From Mycobacterium sp. 1245111.1 (GTDB taxonomy: Bacteria > Actinomycetota > Actinomycetes > Mycobacteriales > Mycobacteriaceae), in the NCBI RefSeq assembly GCF_001673405.1, contig NZ_LZLV01000153.1, positions 1 through 64,000 on the forward strand: a stretch of DNA of 64,000 bases, read 5' to 3'. The notes beneath the pieces were generated by a model, which was given only the letters and a program-made list of their open reading frames with translations, made no database searches and was not told where the DNA came from. Positions 25,490 to 33,402 of the stretch are shown piece by piece. A program made the translations under genes and the position numbers. Position 1 is the stretch's first letter. Each line of letters begins with the position of its first letter.

Positions 25490-26827
25490 ATGGGTCGACT
25501 TTTCGGCACTGACGGCGTCCGAGGGGTCGCCAATCGCGAGCTCACCGCCGAGCTCGCATTGGCCCTCGGCGCCGCCGCAGCCCGGCGTCTGACCAGGGCG
25601 GAGAGCGGGCGTCGCCGCGTAGCGGTGGTCGGTCGCGATCCCCGAGCCAGCGGCGAAATGCTCGAATCCGCGGTGATCGCCGGTCTTACCAGCGAGGGCG
25701 TCGACGCGCTGCGCGTCGGCGTGCTGCCGACCCCGGCGGTGGCCTACCTGACCCACGACTATGACGCCGACTTCGGCGTGATGATCTCCGCGTCGCACAA
25801 CCCGATGCCCGACAACGGGATCAAGATCTTCGGGCCGGGCGGACACAAACTCGACGACGCGACCGAAGACCAGATCGAGGATCTGGTCGCCGGCGGCCCG
25901 GGTCTGCGGCCAGTCGGCACCGGCCTCGGCCGCGTGGTCGACGCCGACGACGCGCTGGACCGTTACCTGCGGCAGGTCGGCAAGGCCAGCACCGCTTCGC
26001 TCGACGGGTTGACCGTGGTGGTCGACTGCGCGCACGGCGCCGCGTCGGTCGCCGCGCCGCGGGCCTACCGCGCGGCCGGTGCGAACGTGATCGCGATCAA
26101 CGCCGAACCCAACGGCCTGAACATCAACGACCGTTGCGGCTCAACACATCTGGACGTGGTACGAGCCGCGGTGCTGGAGCACGGCGCCGACCTGGGCCTG
26201 GCGCACGACGGTGACGCCGACCGATGCCTGGCCATCGACGCCGCCGGTGAGGTCGTCGACGGCGACGCGATCATGGTGATTCTCGCGTTGGCGATGCAGG
26301 AGGCCGGCGAACTGGCCGGCAATACGCTGGTGGCCACCGTGATGAGCAACCTCGGCCTGCACCTGGCGATGCGGGCGGCCGGGGTCGAGGTTCGCACCAC
26401 CAGTGTCGGCGACCGATATGTGTTGGAAGAGCTGCGATCTGGGAATTTCAGTCTCGGCGGTGAACAGTCCGGTCACATCGTGCTGCCCACGCTGTCGACC
26501 ACCGGCGACGGGATACTGACCGGCCTGCGGCTGATGTCGCGGATCGCGCAGACCGGCGCCTCGCTCGCCGGGCTGGCCTCGGCGATGCACACGCTGCCGC
26601 AGGTGCTGATCAACGTCGACGTCGCCGACAAAGCCGCCGCTGTGGCTGCGCCCTCGGTCCAGTCCGCGGTGCAGCAGGTCGAGGACGAACTCGGCGACAC
26701 CGGTCGAATCCTGTTGCGGCCCTCCGGAACCGAACAGATGATCCGGGTGATGGTCGAGGCCGACGATGAGCACGTCGCTCACCGGCTCGCCGCCCACGTC
26801 GCCGACACGGTGCGCGCCACCCGCTAG
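25490..26827 (+). CDS. glmM: Phosphoglucosamine mutase GlmM (MrsA)
   Basis: A 445-residue alpha-D-phosphohexomutase. I chose the ATG at 25490 (MGRLFGTDGVRGVANREL), which starts directly with the family N-terminus; the frame runs on to 25424 without matching it. The phosphoserine loop is ISASHNPMPDNG, the metal loop AHDGDADRC, the sugar-binding GGEQSGHIVL, and the phosphate-binding loop RPSGTEQMIRVMVE. It converts glucosamine-6-phosphate to glucosamine-1-phosphate for UDP-GlcNAc synthesis. GlmS, which makes its substrate, is encoded 3.7 kb downstream. Confidence 0.97.
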   Translation: MGRLFGTDGVRGVANRELTAELALALGAAAARRLTRAESGRRRVAVVGRDPRASGEMLESAVIAGLTSEGVDALRVGVLPTPAVAYLTHDYDADFGVMISASHNPMPDNGIKIFGPGGHKLDDATEDQIEDLVAGGPGLRPVGTGLGRVVDADDALDRYLRQVGKASTASLDGLTVVVDCAHGAASVAAPRAYRAAGANVIAINAEPNGLNINDRCGSTHLDVVRAAVLEHGADLGLAHDGDADRCLAIDAAGEVVDGDAIMVILALAMQEAGELAGNTLVATVMSNLGLHLAMRAAGVEVRTTSVGDRYVLEELRSGNFSLGGEQSGHIVLPTLSTTGDGILTGLRLMSRIAQTGASLAGLASAMHTLPQVLINVDVADKAAAVAAPSVQSAVQQVEDELGDTGRILLRPSGTEQMIRVMVEADDEHVAHRLAAHVADTVRATR

Positions 26828-26868
26828 CTGTTTGGAACCTTCGTGCGGCTCGGTGCGTCGAATTTGTT

Positions 26869-27171
26869 ATGGCACAACGAGACGCATTCGTGGACGCTGC
26901 AGCTGTGCATGCCGTCGCGAATCGATTTGACGACGCGGCACATCTCATCGACGGCGCGATACGCACCCAGGTGAGTCGGTTGACGTTCGACGGGGCAACC
27001 TCGGGCCGCGCCTACATCGGCCAGGGCGACGCACTGCGGTTCGCGCTGCACCGGCTCAGCGGTGAGCTTGCGCAATGGGCACGAGCCAGCATGGAAGTCG
27101 CCGCCGCGCTGCGGGCCGGAATCGACCGCTACGCCGACGCCGATCAACTGGCCGCGGCGCGGATCGGCTAG
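26869..27171 (+). CDS. EspC-like type VII secretion substrate (Rv3440c-like)
   Basis: A 100-residue helical protein, MAQRDAFVDAAAVHAVANRF at the start. Size, two-helix layout and the C-terminal RYADADQ (YxxxD secretion signal, as in EspC's YSEAD) place it with the EspC/WXG100-like ESX substrates. There is no WXG turn. Its stop is directly followed by the ATG of the next gene, so the two are a co-translated pair like other ESX substrate partners. It lies 2.8 kb downstream of ESX-4, beyond rplM-rpsI-glmM, matching Rv3440c in position. Assignment to ESX-4 or another ESX system is inference. Confidence 0.7.
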   Translation: MAQRDAFVDAAAVHAVANRFDDAAHLIDGAIRTQVSRLTFDGATSGRAYIGQGDALRFALHRLSGELAQWARASMEVAAALRAGIDRYADADQLAAARIG

Positions 27172-28488
27172 ATGAGCGACCGCTACGACGTGGCGGCCCG
27201 GCTCGCCGAAGGGGAGCCCGCGGCGGCACGCATTCAGACCTACGTGCAGGCTTGCCACTCGCTCGGTTATCAGCAGCCAGAGCTCACCGCGCATGCGTCG
27301 CAGGTGGGGGACTGGTACGGCACCGAAGTGGGCCTTGACCTGCGGGTGCTCGACGCCGATGTCGCCGAGCTTCGCGCCGCGGCGACGGCGATCGACGAGG
27401 CGCTGTGGGTGCAGCGGACGCAGGTCACCGAGCTCGCGGCGGCGTGGCGAGGGTCTGGCGCCGAGTCGGCCACGCGCTTTCTCCAGCGCCATTGCGACTT
27501 AGCGGAGGAGGTGGCCGGACACGTTCGCGCTGCCGCCGAGCAGTGCGCCACACTTCGCGACGACCTGTGGCAGGCCATCGACGGCAAGGTCGCCACCACC
27601 GTCGCGATCGACGAACGCCATTCGGCGCAACGATCGACCTGGCTCGCCGCGGCGCGGGCGGTCACGACTGGCGGGGGTGAGCGGTCGACGGCCGAGCTGG
27701 TGGTCCAGCGCGAGGTAATGCCGTTCGTGGACAACGACATTCGCAACGACTGGCTGGCGGCCATGAGTGCGGCCAATGCGTCGGTCGCAGCGTCTTACGA
27801 CGACGCCATTCACGCGCTGGCGTCGACACGCGATGTACGGTTCGACATACCGGACGACCTCGGCCCACGCTGGCAACCCGATGAACGGCCGACTCCTCCT
27901 GCGGCACCGGTGATGTCATTGCCCGCAAGCCCGTCGCCGACCATTCCGGCGGCGGCGCCGGCCGCACCGCAGCCGACACCCGAAGCGCCGCAGCAGCTTC
28001 CAGCAGACGATCCCGATCCGTTGCCACCGGCGCCTACGAGTCCGCTCGGCGATGCGGCCGGGTTATCAAGCGGGGCCGGGGGTCTCGGCGGGCTTGGCGG
28101 CATGACCGGTGGACTCGGCGGCATCGTGGGGAGCATCGTCGACGGCATCGGCAGCCTGCTCGGTTTACTAGCAGGCGGTTCGGACGAGAGCCTCGGCGAC
28201 GACCCCGTGGACCTGGACGACGACGACCCGCTCCTTGACGACGTCGACGAGCCAGACGACGCCGGACTCGAACCGGTAGCCCTCGACGAGAACGTCGTCC
28301 CCGAAGCGCCTGCCGTCGAATGTCCGCCCCTACCAGCCAATGCCGTCGCCGAGCCGGCCGCGCAACCCGTCGACCCGCCCCCGCCCGATGCGCCGCCCGC
28401 TGATCCACCTCCGGCGGCAGAGCCTGCCGCCGACGGGTCGACGCCGTGTGAGATCGCGGAAGACCAACTGCCGCAGGCCGGGCAGTGA
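27172..28488 (+). CDS. ESX-associated protein with WXG-like domain and Pro-rich tail (Rv3439c-like)
   Basis: A 438-residue protein. Residues 1-120 hold a helical region with an AAWRGSGAESA turn resembling WXG. Residues 120-220 are helical and acidic. From about 235 it becomes Pro/Ala-rich, with a Gly-rich patch (GGLGGLGGMTGGLGG, about 305-320) and an acidic stretch (DDPVDLDDDDPLLDD), then PPPPDAPPADPPP-type repeats. No enzyme motif and no signal peptide were found. Begins immediately after the EspC-like gene, suggesting a substrate-partner or chaperone relation. Function unknown. Confidence 0.72.
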   Translation: MSDRYDVAARLAEGEPAAARIQTYVQACHSLGYQQPELTAHASQVGDWYGTEVGLDLRVLDADVAELRAAATAIDEALWVQRTQVTELAAAWRGSGAESATRFLQRHCDLAEEVAGHVRAAAEQCATLRDDLWQAIDGKVATTVAIDERHSAQRSTWLAAARAVTTGGGERSTAELVVQREVMPFVDNDIRNDWLAAMSAANASVAASYDDAIHALASTRDVRFDIPDDLGPRWQPDERPTPPAAPVMSLPASPSPTIPAAAPAAPQPTPEAPQQLPADDPDPLPPAPTSPLGDAAGLSSGAGGLGGLGGMTGGLGGIVGSIVDGIGSLLGLLAGGSDESLGDDPVDLDDDDPLLDDVDEPDDAGLEPVALDENVVPEAPAVECPPLPANAVAEPAAQPVDPPPPDAPPADPPPAAEPAADGSTPCEIAEDQLPQAGQ

Positions 28489-28493
28489 GGAGG

Positions 28494-29336
28494 CTAGCCC
28501 TTGAGCAGCGCGACGAACTTCTCTTCCGGCGTCAGGGGTGCGGCCTCTTCGCCGAGCGGGAGTGTCGTGGGTAATTGCACGTCGGGGTCGGCGAAATCGC
28601 GATAGGTCTTGTCGCCGCCGAGCGTGTAGAGCAGGTAGCCGGTCAGCAGTGCGCGAACTCTCTTCTGCGTCTTGCGATCCGGACCGCCCAGCCCGAACGC
28701 TGTGGTCAACCGGCGACCCTCGGCCAGCCCGTTGGCCTGAGCCTTGCTGACGATTCGCAACGTCGCGGCGTCCCAGGCCTGCCAGAGTTCAATGGCGTTG
28801 GAGCGCAATGCCTTCCCCGAACCCGGCGCGCTGAACACCACGCCGGGTACCCGCAGCGTCGAGGCCGGGTCCGTGGGCGACGGGGTGGTGACCGCCGGGA
28901 ACAGCGCGGCGACCGCCTGCGGCTTGACCTTCATGCCGGCGGCGGCGAACACCGCGGCCGAGGCGCCGAAGCCGTGCCCGATCACGCCGAGCTTGTCCGG
29001 ATGCACGCTGATCTTGCCCGGGCCCAGTCGTACGCCGGTGGCGATGTCCAGCGCGGTACCCATGTCGAAGGCGAGGTTGAGCACCGACGGCGCCACCCCG
29101 CGCTCGGTGTCCGGGGCTGCCGCGACGATGCCCCAGGACGCCAGGTGCTCCAGAAAGCCGGCATACCGCGCCACACCGGTCAGCCAGTCGTGGCCGAACG
29201 CCACAGCGGGCAGATGCAGACCCGCCTCGGGCGTGTACACGACGCCCGGCAGGCCCGCGAAGGCCAGATCGCCGCGCAAAACCTTGTGTGGACCGCGCCG
29301 GCTCAGAGGGCCGATCAGCTTGCTGGTCTTTGCCAC
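28494..29336 (-). CDS. Alpha/beta-hydrolase-fold protein lacking the nucleophile serine (Rv3438-like)
   Basis: 280 residues from the GTG at 29336 (first residues MAKTSKLIGPLSRRGP), the length expected for Rv3438; the frame extends to 29378. It has a dienelactone-hydrolase/chlorophyllase-like fold: LPAVAFGHDWLTG (oxyanion region), and at the nucleophile elbow IGHGFGASA. There the GxSxG serine is replaced by glycine. No other serine sits in a clear elbow. It may be a non-catalytic binding protein or use another residue. The gene converges on the ESX-associated pair, five bases away. Confidence 0.8.
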   Translation of the reverse strand: MAKTSKLIGPLSRRGPHKVLRGDLAFAGLPGVVYTPEAGLHLPAVAFGHDWLTGVARYAGFLEHLASWGIVAAAPDTERGVAPSVLNLAFDMGTALDIATGVRLGPGKISVHPDKLGVIGHGFGASAAVFAAAGMKVKPQAVAALFPAVTTPSPTDPASTLRVPGVVFSAPGSGKALRSNAIELWQAWDAATLRIVSKAQANGLAEGRRLTTAFGLGGPDRKTQKRVRALLTGYLLYTLGGDKTYRDFADPDVQLPTTLPLGEEAAPLTPEEKFVALLKG

Positions 29337-29397
29337 CCGATGACGGTAGCGCACGTCGCGGGCATTGATACCTCGCACACAGAGCCAACCACTTCCC

Positions 29398-29420
29398 GGT
29401 ATTGAATCTCATTCAATACC
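29398..29420. promoter_or_regulatory. Operator-like palindrome in a divergent intergenic region
   Basis: GGTATTGAAT (29398-29407), three bases, then ATTCAATACC (29411-29420): a perfect 10-base inverted repeat. It lies 61 bases upstream of the hydrolase-like gene and 79 bases upstream of the secreted protein at 29500. Its size fits a TetR-type dimer site; the regulator is not identified. Confidence 0.5.
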
Positions 29421-29477
29421 AACGGTATTCACAGCAACTCATAACAAATTTTGCGGGCTAAGGGTTTAGCTGGATTA

Positions 29478-29490
29478 GACCGGGTGGTAC
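29478..29490 (+). promoter_or_regulatory. Promoter-like motif shared by two paralogues (first copy)
   Basis: GACCGGGTGGTAC ends nine bases before the GTG at 29500. The same 13-mer with one change precedes the paralogue at 30032 at exactly the same distance. GGTTT lies 14 bases before GGGTGG here, which suggests a -35/-10 pair for leaderless or near-leaderless transcription. Confidence 0.45.
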
Positions 29491-29499
29491 CAAGAAGGG

Positions 29500-29880
29500 G
29501 TGACAAACATCAAACGAATCGCAGCTGCGACCGCTATCGCCTCGGGTCTTGGACTTGCTGGCGTCGGTGCGGCGAGCGTCGCTGAGGCCATGCCGATGGC
29601 CCCGATGCCGGACTACCACTGGTGTCCCGGCCAGTGGTGGGACCCGGGTTGGGGCAACAACTGGGACTGGGGCCGCTGCCACGACGACGGCTTCTTCGAC
29701 GGTGAGCCCCGCGACCAGGGTCACTGGCACGGAAACGGCCCCTGGCATGGGGACGGCCCCGGATGGGACAACCACGGTCCGGGGTGGGATAACGGCCGCG
29801 GCCCCGGGGGCCCCGGCTGGGACAACCACGGCCCAGGTGGCCCTGGCGGCCCCGGTTGGAATGACCACAACGGCCACTGA
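29500..29880 (+). CDS. Small secreted Trp/Gly/His-rich protein (WCPGQ family, copy 1)
   Basis: A 126-residue protein, GTG start, MTNIKRIAAATAIASG at the N-terminus with a signal peptide ending near VAEA. The mature part begins with HWCPGQWWDPGWGNN and NWDWGRCHDD, then a tail of GPGWDNHGPGG-type repeats ending HNGH. Two cysteines could form a disulfide. The aromatic and histidine content suggests surface or metal binding, but this is only a guess. It belongs to a mycobacterial family of unknown function; copies 2 and 3 are at 30032 and 58666. Confidence 0.75.
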   Translation: MTNIKRIAAATAIASGLGLAGVGAASVAEAMPMAPMPDYHWCPGQWWDPGWGNNWDWGRCHDDGFFDGEPRDQGHWHGNGPWHGDGPGWDNHGPGWDNGRGPGGPGWDNHGPGGPGGPGWNDHNGH

Positions 29881-29896
29881 GCCGGTTAACCGATAA

Positions 29897-29949
29897 CTGA
29901 CCTTTCGCAGGTCAGCGGCGTGCAGCCGTCCCGGTTGGGGCGGCTGCAC
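29897..29949 (+). terminator. Tandem hairpins after the first WCPGQ protein
   Basis: CTGACC/GGTCAG (29897-29915) is followed by GTGCAGCCG/CGGCTGCAC (29920-29949, 12-base loop). No T-run follows, as is common for mycobacterial terminators. It separates the two paralogous genes. Confidence 0.5.
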
Positions 29950-30009
29950 TGCCGTTAAGGGTCCTGCGTGGGCGCCGAAGGTCGCTGCTGGAATTGTTTG
30001 AGGCACCCG

Positions 30010-30022
30010 GACCGAGTGGTAC
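30010..30022 (+). promoter_or_regulatory. Promoter-like motif shared by two paralogues (second copy)
   Basis: GACCGAGTGGTAC ends nine bases before the ATG at 30032. Only one base differs from the copy at 29478. TGTTT lies 14 bases before GAGTGG, the same spacing as in the first copy. Confidence 0.45.
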
Positions 30023-30031
30023 TTCATCTCC

Positions 30032-30376
30032 ATGAAAAGTGTCAGACGATTAGCAGCTGCGACTGCCCTCAGCACAGGCATTGGCCTTGCGGGGCTGGGC
30101 GCGGCGAGCGTTGCTGAAGCAATTCCCGGGCCAGCCGGACCGATGCCGGGTGACTGGTGTCCCGGGCAGTTCTGGGACCCGGGCTGGGGTAACAACTGGG
30201 ACTGGAACAGCTGCCACGGCGGCGGTCCGGGCTGGCAGCCGAACGGCGGCCCCGGCCCGGGCCCCATCGGGCCCAACGGCATGCCCAACGGCGGGCCCGG
30301 CCCCGGGCCCTTTGTGCCCAACGGTCCGGGCGGTGGCGGCCCCGGCGGCTGGGGCGGTGGCCACGGCGGCCACTGA
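30032..30376 (+). CDS. Small secreted Pro/Gly-rich protein (WCPGQ family, copy 2)
   Basis: A 114-residue paralogue of the gene at 29500. The signal peptide ATALSTGIGLAGLGAASVAEA-like segment is nearly the same as in copy 1. The mature protein starts after SVAEA with DWCPGQFWDPGWGNN and NWDWNSCHGG, then turns into a Gly/Pro tail (GPGPIGPNGMPNGGPGPG) ending GGHGGH. Conservation is in the signal peptide and the cysteine-containing head; the tails differ. Exported, function unknown. Confidence 0.75.
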   Translation: MKSVRRLAAATALSTGIGLAGLGAASVAEAIPGPAGPMPGDWCPGQFWDPGWGNNWDWNSCHGGGPGWQPNGGPGPGPIGPNGMPNGGPGPGPFVPNGPGGGGPGGWGGGHGGH

Positions 30377-30385
30377 CCTGACGTA

Positions 30386-30415
30386 CCCGGAGCGGTCGCT
30401 TCGGCCCGCTCCGGG
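30386..30415 (+). terminator. Hairpin after the second WCPGQ protein
   Basis: CCCGGAGCGG / CCGCTCCGGG, a perfect 10-base-pair stem with a 10-base loop, nine bases after the stop codon. No T-run; probable intrinsic terminator upstream of glmS. Confidence 0.55.
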
Positions 30416-30534
30416 CCCGGGTTGTGGTGAAAACGCAGACCCCCAGCTAGAACGCACTTTTACCCGATAAAGCCGCATCTTCGACGGGTGAGTGCAGCCG
30501 CTCGTAGGGGACGCCTGCACTATCCTGGCGGGCT

Positions 30535-32403
30535 ATGTGCGGAATCGTCGGCTACGTCGGGCATCAGCCTGCCCTGGATGTCGTCGTCGACGCACTGCGC
30601 CGGATGGAGTATCGCGGTTACGACTCGGCCGGAATCGCGCTGGTCGACGGGGACGGTGACCTTACCGTCCGACGCCGGGCCGGCCGGTTGGCCAACCTGG
30701 AGAGCGCGCTCGCCGAGACCGACCCCGACTCGCTGCGCGGCACCACCGGTCTGGGGCACACCCGCTGGGCGACCCACGGCCGTCCCACCGACCGCAACGC
30801 CCACCCGCACCGCGACGCGGCCGGCAAGATCGCCGTCGTCCACAACGGCATCATCGAGAACTACGCGCCGCTGCGCCACGAGCTGGAAAGCGCCGGCGTC
30901 GAGTTTGCCAGCGACACCGACACCGAAGTGGCGGTCCACCTGGTCGCGCGCAACTATCACCACGGCGACACGGCCGGGGATTTCACCGCTTCGGTGCTGG
31001 CCGTGCTGCGCCGCCTCGAGGGGCACTTCACGCTGGTGTTCACCAGCGCCGACGAGCCGGGCACGATCGTCGCGGCGCGGCGCTCGACACCGTTGGTGGT
31101 CGGCATCGGTAAGGGCGAGATGTTCGTCGGCTCCGACGTCGCCGCATTCATTGGCCACACCCGCGACGCCGTCGAGCTCGGCCAGGACCAGGCCGTCGCG
31201 ATCACCGCCGACGGCTACCGGATCACCGACTTCCACGGCAACGACGTGACCACGAGTGCTCGTGCCTTCCACATCGACTGGGACGTGGATGCCGCCGAAA
31301 AGGGTGGCTACGAGTACTTCATGCTCAAGGAGATCGCCGAGCAGCCCACCGCGGTCGCCGACACGCTGCTCGGGCACTTCGTCAACGGCCGTATCGTCCT
31401 GGACGAGCAGCGCCTCAGCGATCAGGAACTGCGCGAGATCGACAAGGTGTTCATCGTCGCCTGCGGCACCGCGTACCACTCCGGGCTGCTGGCCAAGTAC
31501 GCCATCGAGCATTGGACGCGATTGCCCGTCGAGGTCGAGCTGGCCAGCGAGTTCCGCTACCGCGACCCGGTGCTGGACCGCAGCACGCTCGTCATCGCGA
31601 TCTCGCAGTCGGGGGAGACCGCCGACACCCTGGAAGCCGTCCGGCACGCCAAGGAGCAAAAGGCCAAGGTGCTGGCGATCTGCAACACCAACGGCTCGCA
31701 GATTCCCCGCGAATGCGACGCGGTGCTCTACACCCGTGCCGGCCCCGAGATCGGCGTCGCGTCGACCAAGACGTTCCTCGCGCAGATTGCCGCCAACTAT
31801 CTGGTTGGGCTGGCACTGGCGCAGGCGCGCGGCACCAAGTACCCCGACGAGGTCGCGCGCGAATACCGCGACCTGGAAGCGATGCCGGACCTGGTGGCCC
31901 GCGTCATCGCCGACATCGAACCCGTTGCCGCGCTGGCTCACCGATTCGCGCAGGCATCGACGATCCTGTTCCTCGGGCGTCATGTCGGCTACCCGGTGGC
32001 GCTGGAAGGCGCGCTGAAGCTCAAGGAGCTGGCGTACATGCACGCCGAGGGTTTCGCGGCCGGCGAGCTCAAACACGGCCCGATCGCGCTGATCGAAGAC
32101 GACCTGCCGGTGATCGTGGTGATGCCGTCACCGAAGAGCTCGGCGATGCTGCACGGCAAGCTGCTGTCCAACATCCGCGAGATCCAGACCCGCGGCGCGA
32201 TCACGATCGTGATCGCCGAGGAGGGCGACGACACCGTTCGTCCCTACGCCGACCACTTGTTCGAAATACCGTCGGTGTCAACGCTTTTGCAGCCGCTGCT
32301 CTCGACCATCCCGATGCAGGTGTTTGCCGCCTCGGTGGCGCAGGCCCGCGGCTACGACGTCGACAAGCCGCGCAACCTGGCCAAGTCGGTCACCGTCGAG
32401 TAA
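30535..32403 (+). CDS. glmS: Glutamine-fructose-6-phosphate aminotransferase GlmS
   Basis: 622 residues. Mature catalytic Cys follows the initiator Met (MCGIVGYVG), as in class II glutamine amidotransferases. The N-terminal half has GLGHTRWATHG, RNAHPH and HNGIIENY; the C-terminal half has two SIS isomerase domains (SQSGETADTLEA, EIGVASTKTFLAQ). It ends DKPRNLAKSVTVE, the channel-gating tail. It makes glucosamine-6-phosphate, the substrate of GlmM. No glmS ribozyme-like leader is evident in the 158 bases upstream, as expected in actinobacteria. Confidence 0.98.
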   Translation: MCGIVGYVGHQPALDVVVDALRRMEYRGYDSAGIALVDGDGDLTVRRRAGRLANLESALAETDPDSLRGTTGLGHTRWATHGRPTDRNAHPHRDAAGKIAVVHNGIIENYAPLRHELESAGVEFASDTDTEVAVHLVARNYHHGDTAGDFTASVLAVLRRLEGHFTLVFTSADEPGTIVAARRSTPLVVGIGKGEMFVGSDVAAFIGHTRDAVELGQDQAVAITADGYRITDFHGNDVTTSARAFHIDWDVDAAEKGGYEYFMLKEIAEQPTAVADTLLGHFVNGRIVLDEQRLSDQELREIDKVFIVACGTAYHSGLLAKYAIEHWTRLPVEVELASEFRYRDPVLDRSTLVIAISQSGETADTLEAVRHAKEQKAKVLAICNTNGSQIPRECDAVLYTRAGPEIGVASTKTFLAQIAANYLVGLALAQARGTKYPDEVAREYRDLEAMPDLVARVIADIEPVAALAHRFAQASTILFLGRHVGYPVALEGALKLKELAYMHAEGFAAGELKHGPIALIEDDLPVIVVMPSPKSSAMLHGKLLSNIREIQTRGAITIVIAEEGDDTVRPYADHLFEIPSVSTLLQPLLSTIPMQVFAASVAQARGYDVDKPRNLAKSVTVE

Positions 32404-32517
32404 TCGAGGCGCTTCGCCCGTTTGGTCACGGGGCTAGCAGCCGTGAACTAAATTGCCCTGACAGGCGCGCATTCTCGGAATGCCGGTGGGGGCGTTCATA
32501 GATGGGGGGCCAAACGC

Positions 32518-33402
32518 GTGCGACCTATGCTCAAGAGAGTCGGCATCGTCGGTTTTGTCGTGCTGATCCCCGTGGCCTACGTCTCGTTGAACGCGCTCTA
32601 TGCCGACACCGTCGAAGGTGTCGCCGCAGCCAACCTGACCGACGAGCCAGAGTCGCCCGCTCACAGTAAGGCGACTCTGACCGTCGAAGAGATGCAGTCG
32701 AATTACGGTGCGGTATCGGCGAATCTGGCTGTGTCGCTCGGCGCTGACCTGCTCGACCCCGTCACGCACCGGCTTAACCAGGACCTCGTCATCAGAGTCA
32801 GATCGTCAGCCGTACCTAGTGCCCGCCAGTACACCAAAGGCGTGCTGCCCGGGGTCTTTCCCGTACCGCTGACCCTTGCCGGCCACGTCGAGCGATGGCC
32901 GTTCGACCTGTACCATTCCGGGCCGATCGAAGTACAACTCTTCCACGGCAACGAAACTGGCAAGCCACCGGAACTCATACCGGTGAGATTTATCGACCAT
33001 CTGTCGGGGTTCAAAGTCTCTGCGGCGAAACCCGGTGCGCAGCAGGTGTACCGGATGAGCGTCAAGCGAGCGCGCAGCACTGCGTTGTTCGGCATCGTCA
33101 TCTGCTCCGTGCTTGTCAGTGTTGCCGCGCTGGGCATGTTCGTGGCCATCCAGACGCTGCGCGACCGGCGAAAATTCCAGCCGCCCATGACGACGTGGTA
33201 CGCGGCGATGCTCTTCGCGGTGGTTCCGCTGCGCAACGCGCTTCCCGGCTCGCCGCCGTTCGGCGCGTGGATCGACGTGTCGATAGTGCTGTGGGTGATC
33301 GTCGCTTTGGGCGCGGCCATGCTGCTCTACATCGTCTGCTGGTGGCGGCATCTGAGGAACGACGCGGTCGGCGTATCGGGCGGGCCGGTGACGCAGTTAT
33401 GA
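32518..33402 (+). CDS. DUF4436 membrane protein (copy 1)
   Basis: A 294-residue protein with GTG start at 32518. A membrane helix near residues 6-27 is followed by an extracytoplasmic beta-rich domain (EEMQSNYGAVSANLAVSLG, KGVLPGVFPVPLTLAGHVE). Three C-terminal helices follow (about 180-205, 225-245, 255-280), with FQPPMTTWYAAMLFAVVP between them. This is the DUF4436 family, known mostly from mycobacteria (Rv3434c/Rv3435c region). Function unknown. Overlaps copy 2 by ATGA, indicating coupled translation and probably a heteromeric membrane complex. Confidence 0.82.
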   Translation: MRPMLKRVGIVGFVVLIPVAYVSLNALYADTVEGVAAANLTDEPESPAHSKATLTVEEMQSNYGAVSANLAVSLGADLLDPVTHRLNQDLVIRVRSSAVPSARQYTKGVLPGVFPVPLTLAGHVERWPFDLYHSGPIEVQLFHGNETGKPPELIPVRFIDHLSGFKVSAAKPGAQQVYRMSVKRARSTALFGIVICSVLVSVAALGMFVAIQTLRDRRKFQPPMTTWYAAMLFAVVPLRNALPGSPPFGAWIDVSIVLWVIVALGAAMLLYIVCWWRHLRNDAVGVSGGPVTQL

